Part shown: positions 33,282 to 42,621 of the stretch, in pieces
How positions within the stretch are numbered: position 1 is the stretch's first letter
Layout: every line of letters begins with the position of its first letter
IMG/VR virus record: IMGVR_UViG_3300025012_000055
Coordinates: 1 to 64,000 of that record
Source: a virus
DNA length: 64,000 nucleotides
Strand: one strand, 5' to 3'
Position numbers and translations under genes: made by a program
Notes under the pieces: model-generated
Database searches by the model: none
Told to the model about the DNA's origin: nothing
The model's input: only the letters and a program-made list of their open reading frames with translations

Positions 33282-36194
33282 TTAGATATTTTCAAAAGCA
33301 GCACCGCTAGCCATAACGTTAAAGTCTAAAATTATAAATTCCGCAGATTTTACTGGTTTTAACCATATAGAACCCCTCAGTTCATTTCTATCAATACTTT
33401 CTGAAGTATTATTTGTATCGTCCATTACAACCTTAAATTCTACAAGTCCTCTTTGTTGTTTAATTCCATCAAGTATCGGATTAACTAAACTTAAAAATTG
33501 ATCTCTTAATTCCTGGTCATTTTGTTCAAATACCAATCTAATTGCTATTGCAGATATTAATTTACGAGTTTGTAACAACAATCTTCTAACATTGACTCTA
33601 TCAAGAGCACTTTCTTTAACTTGTAAAGTTTTCTGTCCCCAGATTGTTACACCAACATCACTAAAAGTTGCAATTGGGTTAATTCTTCCTTTATATAAAG
33701 TATCTCTATCTTCTTGAGTTAATTTTCTTTTTGCTCTTTTTGCTTTAGTTAAACCTCTTGTCATACCTGCTGGTGCGAACCAAGGAAATGCAATATTGTC
33801 GGTTAAAGCAATATTTCTAACAACCTCACCTGTTGGTGGCAAATAAATATTAACACCATTTTCATTATCTCTCATTTGAATCCAAGGATAATAAGTTGCC
33901 GAATATGAACTATCAATATCAGCAGCATCTAATAAATCAACAGTATCGTCTGCTAATGTTGAACTATCATCAGCATCAGGTGTAGTTACAATATATAAAC
34001 TATCTGCTCTATCATCTTCAATCATATCAATCGCTTCATTGACAAGAGCCAAATGATCACTGAAATTAATTCCAGGAGTGGCAAATAAGTTAATATTAAC
34101 ACTTTCAGGATTTTTAAAGGTATTAATACCTGTTAAATAAGCATAATAATCACTTTCTGCTATTTCTTCATTTGTAGTATTAGTAAATAATCCATTAGTT
34201 ATTTCATTATTATATCCAGTTTGTCCTATTCTATAGGTATCTTTATTTGTTCTGGAAGTACGGAAAACATCCCAACCATCAAATCCACCAGCAGGAACTA
34301 ATGTAAATTTCCTACTTTGACGTTTTTCATAATAAGTGTCAGCACCAACATCTGAAGTGGTTCTTATTTTGGCTGCTCCCTGATCAAATGTATGAGTATT
34401 TGCAGTTATACCACTTGCACCTTCATCTAAGTGAAATCCTTTTGTTAATCCAGTCCAAGTTCCTTCACCCTGATAAATAAAATGTGATTTATCAATTCCC
34501 TTACCTTTTTTACTTGATTTTATAGTTTTATTATATGCAGTTTCAGAAATTCCAAGATAAGTTTTACTTAATTTTCTTGTAGAACTTTTTTCATCAGATG
34601 TATATGTTTGTTTATAAAGAATCGGGGGTTTTGTTTGACCGGAATAATTATGTTGTACATATCCCTCAAATCCTGCAGGAAACGCATCGTTAGGATGTTT
34701 TTCATCAAGTTCCAGCATAATATAATTAGATCTTAAAGTATAATCTAAATCATCAGTTCCTATTCTTTTAGCAACATAATTATTAAGAGTTGGTTCCATT
34801 ATACATCTTGTAAATCTTTCAAGAATAACAGGGTTATCGTCAGTATCAGTAAAGTCCCTGACAATTACATCAAATTCTTTTGTTTCAAGATTAATATTTT
34901 GGATTGAAATTTTAATTTCTTCATTAGCAAAATCACCATCTGAAATAGATATAATCTTAAATAATCTATTTACAGTATTTCCCCTCACTTCTGAAACAAC
35001 CCAAGGAGTTTCAGGCGTGTTCCATTTTCTCTTATAATCTGTAAGATCAAAAGATTGCAATAAAGTAGATCTAAGACCATATAATCTATTATCATCATCT
35101 AATTTCTTAATCAATTCAGGATAATGCTCTTCAACATATATTTTTGTTGATTTATCTGTAGGTTCTTTACCTAATACTTTTGTAATATAATTTTCATTTG
35201 TATCAAGCAATGAAACTTTATAAGTTTCACTTGTTCTTGTATCTGTACCTGCAGATATCGTAAATTCACCAAAAGGATCAGCGTTATCTGAATCGGTACT
35301 GTAAATATTTGAAGAATCAGAAAATGTTACGCCAGTTACGTTTTTTGTGAGAGTGTCGCCATTATAAGAACCTCTTGATCTTATTGTTGCAACAACAATA
35401 TCTTCATATGCTGATTGTGAAGAACCAGAATAAGTTATTACAGTTCCGCTTGCAGTTCCGCTTAACACACTATTATTACTTGTTACAGTAGAAGAAGTAA
35501 CAGTTATAGTAAATGCAATACCACTAAAACTATTTGTACCATTTCCCTCTGATTTATCCCATGTATTATAATAATTAGTAGTTGTATTGGCACTAAAAGA
35601 TTGTGTCGTACCAGAATTGGATGCGGTTATTTGTGTTAAAAATTGATTTGCTTTTGTTTCAATATCTTTTGATATATTTATAGTATCAAGTGTAAGACCT
35701 TCTGCTGTAATTCCTGAAAATCTCCAAGTTGCGCCAGAAAAATATGCCATATCAACAGTAGTATTAGATGGGAACGCAATATCTTTTCCTGTTGTCCCTC
35801 CACTATGTGCAAACACTGTACTATTTGAAGTTTGTCCAGTTTTAGTTTTATCAACATTTGCTTCTGTACTTATAATCCAAGATCTACCAGCATCATATCC
35901 TGATAAACCAAGAATCCTTGTTACAAACAATTGATTTGATTCTGTTAAATATTGTCTTGCAATATATGACAATTCATATTTTGGAGCTCCGCCAAATTGT
36001 TTTTGATCTAAATTTCCAAATTTCTTTTTGAAATCATCCCAATTGCTTACTGCAACTGCTTCCATTGCTGGTCCTTTTTTTGTTTCACCCGCAAGCCCAA
36101 GTGTAGTGACTGCCACAGTTGACGTTACAAATGATAAATCATTTTCTCTTACAAAAATTCCCGGACTCACGAAGGTTGTTTTTTCTTTTGCCAT
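33282..36194 (-). CDS. Contractile tail sheath protein, gp18-like
   Basis: 970 residues, larger than T4 gp18. The N-terminus FVSPGIFVRENDLS and GLAGETKKGPAMEAVAVSNW, DFKKKFG, YIARQYLTESNQLFVTRIL are typical of sheath proteins, as is the C-terminal NVRRLLLQTRKLISAIAIRL with LRGSIWLKPVKSAEFIILDF. A Ser/Thr-rich stretch (residues about 130-330) looks like an inserted surface domain. It forms the contracting outer layer of the tail. Confidence 0.93.
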   Translation of the reverse strand: MAKEKTTFVSPGIFVRENDLSFVTSTVAVTTLGLAGETKKGPAMEAVAVSNWDDFKKKFGNLDQKQFGGAPKYELSYIARQYLTESNQLFVTRILGLSGYDAGRSWIISTEANVDKTKTGQTSNSTVFAHSGGTTGKDIAFPSNTTVDMAYFSGATWRFSGITAEGLTLDTINISKDIETKANQFLTQITASNSGTTQSFSANTTTNYYNTWDKSEGNGTNSFSGIAFTITVTSSTVTSNNSVLSGTASGTVITYSGSSQSAYEDIVVATIRSRGSYNGDTLTKNVTGVTFSDSSNIYSTDSDNADPFGEFTISAGTDTRTSETYKVSLLDTNENYITKVLGKEPTDKSTKIYVEEHYPELIKKLDDDNRLYGLRSTLLQSFDLTDYKRKWNTPETPWVVSEVRGNTVNRLFKIISISDGDFANEEIKISIQNINLETKEFDVIVRDFTDTDDNPVILERFTRCIMEPTLNNYVAKRIGTDDLDYTLRSNYIMLELDEKHPNDAFPAGFEGYVQHNYSGQTKPPILYKQTYTSDEKSSTRKLSKTYLGISETAYNKTIKSSKKGKGIDKSHFIYQGEGTWTGLTKGFHLDEGASGITANTHTFDQGAAKIRTTSDVGADTYYEKRQSRKFTLVPAGGFDGWDVFRTSRTNKDTYRIGQTGYNNEITNGLFTNTTNEEIAESDYYAYLTGINTFKNPESVNINLFATPGINFSDHLALVNEAIDMIEDDRADSLYIVTTPDADDSSTLADDTVDLLDAADIDSSYSATYYPWIQMRDNENGVNIYLPPTGEVVRNIALTDNIAFPWFAPAGMTRGLTKAKRAKRKLTQEDRDTLYKGRINPIATFSDVGVTIWGQKTLQVKESALDRVNVRRLLLQTRKLISAIAIRLVFEQNDQELRDQFLSLVNPILDGIKQQRGLVEFKVVMDDTNNTSESIDRNELRGSIWLKPVKSAEFIILDFNVMASGAAFENI

Positions 36195-36221
36195 AATTTA
36201 AATAATTTTATTTTTTATTTT

Positions 36222-36238
36222 ATATTAATAAATATATG
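36222..36238 (-). promoter_or_regulatory. Late-type promoter motif
   Basis: Minus-strand CATATATTTATTAATAT about 28-44 bases before the sheath gene. Confidence 0.4.
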
Positions 36239-36343
36239 AAACATTACTAAAAGTCATAATTTCTAATATTTTATTAAAATTATCTTTTTCTGGTATTTTT
36301 GGATAATTTTTTAATTTCTTGTTCAAATAATAATTCTTTTTTA

Positions 36344-36381
36344 TTTGGATATGTCAATTATTTTACTTACCTTTGTATTAA
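36344..36381 (+). promoter_or_regulatory. Host-type promoter
   Basis: TTTG at 36344-36347, 20-base spacer, TACCTTTG at 36368-36375, 22 bases before the ArgRS-like gene. Confidence 0.8.
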
Positions 36382-36396
36382 TTAAATTAAAATACT

Positions 36397-37575
36397 ATGA
36401 AAATAGATATAAATAAAATAAAAACAACACCACCCAATTTTGGATTTAATTTTTCTATTTTTGGAAAACCATCTGATGAAATTAAAGAATGGTGTAAATA
36501 TTGGAAGTTGGGTATGGCAGATTCTGGTCCTTATACAAATATTATTATCAATGATAATTTTGATATATCACAAGCCTTTAATAGTCATAAAATATATGAT
36601 TATATTGATGGATTTAGTCCAAATTTAAATAAACACTTACATGTTGGTCACTTATCCAATTTAGTTATTGCTAATGCTTTTCAGAAATTGGGAATTGGTA
36701 ATAAATTTATTGCTATTCTTGGTGATACATTAGATGGTCAAATTAAAAAAAAGGATGCCTTAAATTCGTTTTTAAATAATTGTAAGGATTTTGGATACAA
36801 AGTGGATGATATTTATTATGCTTCAAAAATGGAATTAGAGGATAACTCACTATTAATAGACGGTGATAATGATTATATTGGATCTAAGGTTTTCGATTTA
36901 GGTGATGAGAAGCTAGTTGGAATTAAAAATTCTGGATTCACTACATATTTCTATCAAGATGTTGCCTTGGCTAGTAAATTAAATTCATCAACTTTATATC
37001 TAACTGGATTTGAACAGGATAACCATTTTAAGAGTTTAAAAAAACTATATCCAAAAACAAGTCATATGGGTTTAGGGTTAGTTCTATTAGATGGTAAAAA
37101 AATGTCCAATAGCAAGGGTAATATCATCTACCTTAAAGATTTTATTGACAATTTAATGAATCTATTCAATAATGATATTAAGCTCGTATATAACATAATT
37201 GCTGGTCAAATTTTAAAATCGGCCCCCCCCACAAATAAATCAATAGATACAAAACTAATTGATAATCCTAAATTATCTCTTGGACTTTATTTAAGCTACA
37301 CGCTGGCACATATAAAGAGTTGTGGGGTATCTACTCAAAATAATGACTCATTCTACTCAAAAGAGTTAGAATTTTATGAGTTAAAATCCAAATGTAACCT
37401 ATCTCCAAATTTATTATTTAAGTCATTATCCAATCATTGTAAGTATATTAATAAATTATATGAAAGTAATTATATAAGGGGTAATGATAAAAATATTAAA
37501 ATATTTTCTGACCTAATATCAGATTTAGAATTGGGAATGAGTAAACTTGGATTATTTTCAATAGATAAAGTTTAA
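36397..37575 (+). CDS. Arginyl-tRNA synthetase-like protein, minimal
   Basis: 392 residues against about 550-580 for bacterial ArgRS. Class I motifs: FSPNLNKHLHVGHLSN (HIGH, about residue 76), GFTTYFYQDVALASKL, LTGFEQDNHFKSL, SHMGLGLVLLDGKKMSNSKG (KMSKS, about 230). A C-terminal helical part (NPKLSLGLYLSYTLAHIKS ... SDLELGMSKLGL) fits a DALR anticodon-binding domain. The N-terminal Add-1 domain and other parts are missing. The phage also has a tRNA-Arg (ACG) at 56520. It has its own promoter and precedes TyrRS by 24 bases. Confidence 0.82.
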   Translation: MKIDINKIKTTPPNFGFNFSIFGKPSDEIKEWCKYWKLGMADSGPYTNIIINDNFDISQAFNSHKIYDYIDGFSPNLNKHLHVGHLSNLVIANAFQKLGIGNKFIAILGDTLDGQIKKKDALNSFLNNCKDFGYKVDDIYYASKMELEDNSLLIDGDNDYIGSKVFDLGDEKLVGIKNSGFTTYFYQDVALASKLNSSTLYLTGFEQDNHFKSLKKLYPKTSHMGLGLVLLDGKKMSNSKGNIIYLKDFIDNLMNLFNNDIKLVYNIIAGQILKSAPPTNKSIDTKLIDNPKLSLGLYLSYTLAHIKSCGVSTQNNDSFYSKELEFYELKSKCNLSPNLLFKSLSNHCKYINKLYESNYIRGNDKNIKIFSDLISDLELGMSKLGLFSIDKV

Positions 37576-37599
37576 TATATAATCATAATTATAATAATT

Positions 37600-38667
37600 A
37601 TGGATATTTTTCCACAAAATAGTAACTTGGAAAATTTAACCAGAGTTAAATTTGGCATTGATCCCACATTCTCCAAACTTCATTTGGGACATTTTGTTCC
37701 ATTAAGAACTATTAAAAAATTACAAGAACAAGGCAAAGAAATAACAATAGTGCTTGGAACGTTTACTGCTCAAATGGGTGATCCATCAGGTAAAGATAAA
37801 ACCAGACCAATTCTTTCTGAAAAAGAAGTTAAAAATAATAGTGAACAAATATTAGAACAAATTAAATCTGTTCTTGACCCAGGATTTAAAATATTTAAAA
37901 ATGTAGATTTGTTTAATTCCATGACCGTTCCTGAATTATTATTAACATTTTCTAAATTTACTATACAAAATTTATTAAGTAGGGAATCATTCCAAAAAAG
38001 AATAGAAAATAATCAAAGCATTGGACTTCATGAATTAATTGTTCCTATTTTACAAGGAAAGGATTCACTTCATTTAAAAAGTGAAATAGAGGTTGGTGGT
38101 AGTGATCAGTTATTTAATTTTCAAATTACACGTAAATTACAAGAATTAAATAATCAAATTCCTGAAGTATGTATAATGACACCAATTATTAATGGAATCG
38201 ATGGTAAAAAAATGAGTAAAAGTTTAGGAAATTGTATTTTTTTAGATGAACCAACTAAAGATATTTTTGGTAAATGTATGAGTATTTCAGATAAAACTAT
38301 GGAAGAATGGATTCCTTTATTAACAGATCTTGATAATTTACCTAAAAATCCAATGGAACGTAAAAAAACAATGGCTTTTGATATTATTAGACAATTAAGA
38401 GGCAAAGAAGAAGCCATCTGGGCAATTAAAGATTTTGAAAAAACCATTCAAAATAGAAGTTTACCAGAAAATATAAAAAAAATCCCCATTTCTGATTTGA
38501 TTTCTTGTATACAAAAAATAAAAAATTGTAGTAAAAATGAATCGAGAAGATTAATAAAATCTGGTGCTGTTAGTATTATTGATAGTGGTAAAATTGATGA
38601 AACTTTTGAATTGAAAATAGGTCAAATTCTAAAAATTGGGAAAAGAAATTTTGGTAAATTAGCTTAA
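37600..38667 (+). CDS. tyrS: Tyrosyl-tRNA synthetase
   Basis: 355 residues. KFGIDPTFSKLHLGHFVPLR (HIGH-type), GTFTAQMGDPSGKDKTRPIL, GLHELIVPILQGKDS, EVGGSDQLFNF and GIDGKKMSKSLGN (KMSKS) follow class Ic TyrRS, and a C-terminal S4-like domain (SRRLIKSGAVSIIDSGKI) completes it. All signature motifs are intact, so it can probably charge tRNA-Tyr, although no tRNA-Tyr lies in this window. It is shorter than cellular TyrRS by about 50 residues. Confidence 0.93.
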   Translation: MDIFPQNSNLENLTRVKFGIDPTFSKLHLGHFVPLRTIKKLQEQGKEITIVLGTFTAQMGDPSGKDKTRPILSEKEVKNNSEQILEQIKSVLDPGFKIFKNVDLFNSMTVPELLLTFSKFTIQNLLSRESFQKRIENNQSIGLHELIVPILQGKDSLHLKSEIEVGGSDQLFNFQITRKLQELNNQIPEVCIMTPIINGIDGKKMSKSLGNCIFLDEPTKDIFGKCMSISDKTMEEWIPLLTDLDNLPKNPMERKKTMAFDIIRQLRGKEEAIWAIKDFEKTIQNRSLPENIKKIPISDLISCIQKIKNCSKNESRRLIKSGAVSIIDSGKIDETFELKIGQILKIGKRNFGKLA

Positions 38668-38691
38668 TTTGCTTAAAGATTTCATTTATTT

Positions 38692-39471
38692 TTATTCTCC
38701 AGATAAAACTGTATTTCCTGATAATGTTATAAAATCACTATCTACCTCTTGAAACATTATAATTTTTTGTACTGCAGGTTTTATTTCAAATTCATCTTCG
38801 TTTTGAATATAGCCCATAAGATTAAAATTATAAACCTGTTTATAAAACCTATCACCACTAAAATCTTCAATTGTTGATTCATCACTTGGGTCATCTTCTA
38901 AAATTATTGGCATATAAAAATTTTTTATTTTTGTATAAGATTGCCTTGAAGAAAAATCAGTTAAAATTAATTCAGCGAATTTATTTATGTCCTGAATATA
39001 TTTTGAAAGAAAAAATAATTGGAAGCGGCAGTCGACCTGAATTGGTTGTGGTATCTTATAAATATCTGCTCCTCGATAAGATGAAAAGGTTGGTACTCTC
39101 ATATAAGTAAACGTTTTACGTCCAGGAATATTATATAGTTTATTTAATGATGTCCCAGGTGCTGGTGGAGATGATCTTCTTATACTAATAAGTGGCATAA
39201 TTGGATTTTTATCTTTATCAAGATATTTCCACGATTTAGAAAATTCGGCCCAGCGTTCAGATGGTAAAAAAACAACTGGAATTTTCTTACCATCTAATGT
39301 AAAATTTAATTCTTCAATAAATTCTTTAAATCCATTTTCCAGATCTTTAATAGAAATACCAGGGGGAAAATAGGATGTTTTAGGATCTACCGAATTAAGT
39401 AATTCGTCTATACGCTCTTGGCCACGTTTAGCTGGCGATATATTAACTTGACGCTTTTTTGGCATACTCAT
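38692..39471 (-). CDS. Neck/tail protein, possibly gp15-like sheath stabiliser
   Basis: 259 residues, near the 272 of T4 gp15. The middle part IPQPIQVDCRFQLFFLSKYI, then DINKFAELILTDFSSRQSY has the 'P..i..d...q.f.k...d..ki.EqIl..f.p' character of gp15-type proteins, but similarity is weak by eye. It stands alone on the minus strand behind a late-type motif (39478-39492). Virion role likely, identity uncertain. Confidence 0.5.
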   Translation of the reverse strand: MSMPKKRQVNISPAKRGQERIDELLNSVDPKTSYFPPGISIKDLENGFKEFIEELNFTLDGKKIPVVFLPSERWAEFSKSWKYLDKDKNPIMPLISIRRSSPPAPGTSLNKLYNIPGRKTFTYMRVPTFSSYRGADIYKIPQPIQVDCRFQLFFLSKYIQDINKFAELILTDFSSRQSYTKIKNFYMPIILEDDPSDESTIEDFSGDRFYKQVYNFNLMGYIQNEDEFEIKPAVQKIIMFQEVDSDFITLSGNTVLSGE

Positions 39472-39477
39472 AAATAA

Positions 39478-39494
39478 TATCTTTTATTTATTAA
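39478..39494 (-). promoter_or_regulatory. Late-type promoter motif
   Basis: Minus-strand TATTTATTAATAAATA shortly before the start at 39471. Confidence 0.35.
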
Positions 39495-39501
39495 TAAATA
39501 C

Positions 39502-39538
39502 TTGTTTATTTCAATTATTTTACTTACCTTTGTATTCT
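39502..39538 (+). promoter_or_regulatory. Host-type promoter
   Basis: TTG at 39502-39504, 20-base spacer, TACCTTTG at 39525-39532. Confidence 0.78.
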
Positions 39539-39553
39539 AAAACTTAAAATAAA

Positions 39554-39687
39554 ATGGAAGATCAATTACTAAAGAAAAATTAATCAAGGATAGTATTGAA
39601 AGAAATTTTTGGGTTATTTATCCTGCATGGAAATTTACTCAAAATAAAGATAAACTATTGAATTTAATTCCTGAATATCCAGAATAA
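39554..39687 (+). pseudogene. Remnant of a small gene
   Basis: ATG at 39554 opens a 9-codon frame; a different frame from about 39557 to TAA 39685-39687 reads GRSITKEKLIKDSIERNFWV then a coherent protein end (IYPAWKFTQNKDKLLNLIPE). A small indel near the start would join them. It is the first reading frame after the promoter. Confidence 0.35.
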
Positions 39688-39690
39688 ATT

Positions 39691-40062
39691 ATGAAAAAAA
39701 GAAAATATAAAATAGGAGATAAAGTTATTTTAATTGATAATCCTAGAGAGCTTGGTGAATCAAATAAATTTTACAAAGATAAAGTATATAAAATAACAGA
39801 TATTAAAATTGCCTATCAAAATAATACACAAATAATTAATTCTTTAGATAATTTAAACTGTTGTTTAGTAAATACAAGATTTGAATATTATTATGAAAAA
39901 TCATTAGATACCCTATCTACTAAAATATTTATTAGTACATCCTCAGGATATGGGGATTATAATATAATAAAAAAATTTATTGAAAAAGAAGAAACTTTGA
40001 CACATGAAGAGCTCAAACAATGTGCTTTAATTTGGGAAAAATATAATAAAAATGAAAGATAA
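39691..40062 (+). CDS. Small hypothetical protein, paralogue of 44623
   Basis: 123 residues: N-terminal KYKIGDKVILIDNPRELG (KOW/SH3-like barrel), then EYYYEKSLDTL and C-terminal KFIEKEETLTHEELKQCALI followed by WEKYNKN. The gene at 44623 shares the same start (NYKPGDKVIIL) and the same C-terminus (NKEETLTNEEIKQCALIWEK). Function unknown. Its end overlaps the pseT-like start by 11 bases. Confidence 0.6.
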   Translation: MKKRKYKIGDKVILIDNPRELGESNKFYKDKVYKITDIKIAYQNNTQIINSLDNLNCCLVNTRFEYYYEKSLDTLSTKIFISTSSGYGDYNIIKKFIEKEETLTHEELKQCALIWEKYNKNER

Positions 40063-40960
40063 TCTAAAAGTAATCATACTAATTGGCATAAGCGGTGCCG
40101 GTAAATCAACATGGGCAAAAGATTTTATTTCCAAAAATCAAAATTATGTCAGAGTTTCCAGAGATGAATTCAGATACATGTTAAAAAACCAACAAATATG
40201 TGAAAACAAAATTGAAAATTTAATAACTGAATTATGTGAAGATGTTATAATAAAAAGTTTAATTAAAAAACAAAATGTTATTATTGATAATACCAATCTT
40301 AAATTAAAATATATCAATAATTTTATTAAACTTGTTCAGGATTATGCAGATATTGAATATATATTATTTGATACATCAGTGGAAAAATGTATAGAAAGAG
40401 ATAAAAATAGAGAAAAACAAGTGGGAGAAAAAATAATTAATAAAATGAACAATGATTTAAAAATTTTAAAAGAAAATTTTAATTTTCAATATGTTAAGAA
40501 AAATAAAACTAGAAAAATTATAAAACCTGATTTTAATTCTGAATTACCTAACGTAATTTGTTTTGATATAGATGGAACCTTAGCATTAATGGGGGATAGA
40601 AGTCCATATGATTGGGATAAAATTAGTATTGATTCTCTTAATGAAATTGTTGCTGAACAAATTGAGTTTCATAGATATATGAAAAGAAAAATAATTATTT
40701 TATCTGGCAGAGATTCTTCTTGTAAAGAATTAACAGAAAAATGGTTAAAAACAAATGGAATTAAATATGATTATATTTTTATGAGAAAAGAAAATGATTT
40801 TAGAAAAGACAGTATTATCAAAAAAGAATTATATGAAGAAAATATAAAAGATAAATTTAATTTATTATGTGTTTATGATGACAGAATTTCTATAATTAAG
40901 ATGTGGGCCGAATTGGGAATATTTTGTTTTAGTGTGAATCAAGATTTAAAATTTTATTAG
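40052..40960 (+). CDS. pseT: Polynucleotide kinase-phosphatase (PseT/T4 Pnkp-like)
   Basis: 302 residues, like T4 Pnkp (301). N-terminal kinase: P-loop GISGAGKSTWA (residues 11-21), VSRDEFRYML and IIDNTNLK. C-terminal phosphatase: FDIDGTLALMGDRSPYDW (DxDGT, about residue 170), IILSGRDSSCKELTEKWL and VYDDR. T4 Pnkp heals 5'-OH and 2',3'-cyclic phosphate ends of tRNAs cut by host anticodon nucleases before RNA ligase seals them. No RNA ligase is seen in the window. Confidence 0.93.
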   Translation: MKDNLKVIILIGISGAGKSTWAKDFISKNQNYVRVSRDEFRYMLKNQQICENKIENLITELCEDVIIKSLIKKQNVIIDNTNLKLKYINNFIKLVQDYADIEYILFDTSVEKCIERDKNREKQVGEKIINKMNNDLKILKENFNFQYVKKNKTRKIIKPDFNSELPNVICFDIDGTLALMGDRSPYDWDKISIDSLNEIVAEQIEFHRYMKRKIIILSGRDSSCKELTEKWLKTNGIKYDYIFMRKENDFRKDSIIKKELYEENIKDKFNLLCVYDDRISIIKMWAELGIFCFSVNQDLKFY

Positions 40961-40970
40961 AATTTTAATT

Positions 40971-41309
40971 ATGAATAAAAAACAAATAAAAAAAATTATA
41001 GAAAAAATAAATATTGATAATTGGAATAACTGGGATTTAAAATCTGGTAAAATTTTAACTCGATTTAATCCTTTTTATTTTGATAATAATAATGTTAAAA
41101 ATAGAATAGTAATCCTTACAGAATTAATAGGAAATTGGGAAAAATTATTAAATTCTAAAAAATATATAAAGGAACAATTAGAAAATTATTTAAAAGAGAT
41201 TATTATAAAAAAATACTTTAAAAATAATGAAAAAATTACAATAAAATATGAACATGATATTCATTTTACGGATATAAGTAACAACAAAGAAATAAATGAA
41301 CAAGAATAA
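40971..41309 (+). CDS. Small paralogue-family protein
   Basis: 112 residues. The conserved core WEKLLNSKKYIKEQLENYL followed by KKYFKNNEKITIKY is shared with 31877, 47597 and, more weakly, 46741 and 2189. Ends overlapping the phosphoesterase start by 14 bases. Function unknown. Confidence 0.55.
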   Translation: MNKKQIKKIIEKINIDNWNNWDLKSGKILTRFNPFYFDNNNVKNRIVILTELIGNWEKLLNSKKYIKEQLENYLKEIIIKKYFKNNEKITIKYEHDIHFTDISNNKEINEQE

Positions 41310-41883
41310 AAAATATAATTCATCAGAAATAAATGTTTTTTTCAGCTCTGATTTTCACCACAGTCATGTAAACATAGTTAAAGGAACAACTGTTTGGCCA
41401 GATACCTCTAGTTGCAGAAATTTTAATAGTATTCAAGAAATGAACCAAACAATTATTAATGGAATAAATAATAAAGTTGGAGAAAATGATATTTTATATA
41501 ATTTAGGGGATTGGTCATTTGGACATCCATCGAATATTCAATATTTCAGAAATCAAATTATCTGTAAAAATATTCATCTAATATTGGGGAATCATGACAA
41601 ATATATAAGAAAAAATAAAGATGATATTCAAAATATATTTTCTTCTGTTCAGAATTATGCAGAAATACAAATTGATAATCAAAGAATAATATTATTTCAT
41701 TATCCCATTGTTAGTTGGGCAGGAATGAAAAGGGAAACAATTCACCTATTCGGACACGTTCATTCAAAATATCAAGGACAAGGAAAATCCTTGGACGTTG
41801 GAATTGATAATTATTATAAATTATTTGGTACTTATGAGCCTTTCTCATATAAAGAAATTTTAAAAATAACTGAAAATAAATAA
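41296..41883 (+). CDS. Metallophosphoesterase (calcineurin-like)
   Basis: 195 residues. FFSSDFHHSHVNI (DxH), DILYNLGDWSFG (GDxx), LILGNHDKYI (GNHD), ILFHYPIVSW (H) and LFGHVHSKY (GHxH) are the five metal-binding blocks in order. Substrate unknown; it follows pseT and may act on nucleotides or cyclic phosphates. It is not a gp47/Mre11 partner by size. Confidence 0.9.
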   Translation: MNKNKKYNSSEINVFFSSDFHHSHVNIVKGTTVWPDTSSCRNFNSIQEMNQTIINGINNKVGENDILYNLGDWSFGHPSNIQYFRNQIICKNIHLILGNHDKYIRKNKDDIQNIFSSVQNYAEIQIDNQRIILFHYPIVSWAGMKRETIHLFGHVHSKYQGQGKSLDVGIDNYYKLFGTYEPFSYKEILKITENK

Positions 41884-41888
41884 CAAAA

Positions 41889-42098
41889 ATGGCTTATACA
41901 AAACAAGATATTAAAGATTTTCTTGAAGATTACATATATGATAAGGGAGTTATTATTAATCATTTACCTAAAATGGATTATAAAGATAAAATTATTGAAG
42001 ATTGGCTTGAATTTGAAGATATCTGGGAAATATCCAAAATAACAAGAAAAACACCAACCCAAATTGTTAGTATATTAAAAAATTGTGGGATATATTGA
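41889..42098 (+). CDS. Small hypothetical protein
   Basis: 69 residues, acidic, helical; the C-terminal half (WEISKITRKTPTQIVSILKN) could be a helix-turn-helix. Last gene of the 39.7-42.1 kb run. Function unknown. Confidence 0.5.
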   Translation: MAYTKQDIKDFLEDYIYDKGVIINHLPKMDYKDKIIEDWLEFEDIWEISKITRKTPTQIVSILKNCGIY

Positions 42099-42119
42099 AA
42101 AAAAATAATTCACTTTTTA

Positions 42120-42156
42120 TTTGGATATGTCATTTATTTTACTTACCTTTGTATTA
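42120..42156 (+). promoter_or_regulatory. Host-type promoter
   Basis: TTTG at 42120-42123, 20-base spacer, TACCTTTG at 42144-42151. Confidence 0.8.
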
Positions 42157-42182
42157 TTAAAATATATTAAAACTTAAAAACA

Positions 42183-42557
42183 ATGAAAAAATTAATAATA
42201 TTCTTACTTGTTATTTTAACATTAAATGTTAATGCACAAACATTTTATAACAAATATACAAGTTTTAATCCATATAATGGCCAATCTCAAACATATAATA
42301 ATAAAGAAAGAAATGATGATAATGATGGAAGGGATAGAAGATTTGAACTTGGAATTATTATTATGGGTGTTGGCCTAGTTACAATGTTAGCAGCAACATA
42401 TTCTTACACTTCCTACAGTTATAATCAAAATTATTATAATTATGGATATAGTTATGCAAGAGAAACTGATAGATATGTGTTTTTTACTGGTGTTGGATTA
42501 TCTGTAACAGGCTTAACTATTTCTTTAGCTAATAGTGGGAAAAAATCAAGAAGATAA
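42183..42557 (+). CDS. Secreted/membrane hypothetical protein
   Basis: 124 residues with a signal peptide (MKKLIIFLLVILTLNVNAQ, cleavage after NAQ likely), a Tyr/Asn-rich middle and two hydrophobic stretches (51-66 and 96-112). Function unknown. Its last bases overlap the start of a 63-base repeat also present at 49978. Confidence 0.6.
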   Translation: MKKLIIFLLVILTLNVNAQTFYNKYTSFNPYNGQSQTYNNKERNDDNDGRDRRFELGIIIMGVGLVTMLAATYSYTSYSYNQNYYNYGYSYARETDRYVFFTGVGLSVTGLTISLANSGKKSRR

Positions 42558-42605
42558 CAACTGACCTGTTGGAAGAACATTTAAAATTGAAGGGAGTAAC
42601 AACTA
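42543..42605 (+). repeat. 63-bp dispersed repeat, copy 1
   Basis: Identical over 63 bases to 49978-50040, and in part (23 bases) to 50069-50091. Here it is mostly non-coding; in copy 2 it encodes the C-terminal KKITTDLLEEHLKLKGVTT of a gene. Confidence 0.9.
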
Positions 42606-42621
42606 AATAAATTAAAATATC

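Noticed and set aside
36200-36396. T-box riboswitch or leader attenuator before the ArgRS/TyrRS genes
   Set aside because: The promoter lies only 22 bases before the start; there is no room for a T-box and no terminator or leader ORF.
41296-41883. gp47/Mre11 partner of the gp46-like protein
   Set aside because: The phosphoesterase is only 195 residues and lacks the Mre11 capping domain; it groups better with small calcineurin-like enzymes.
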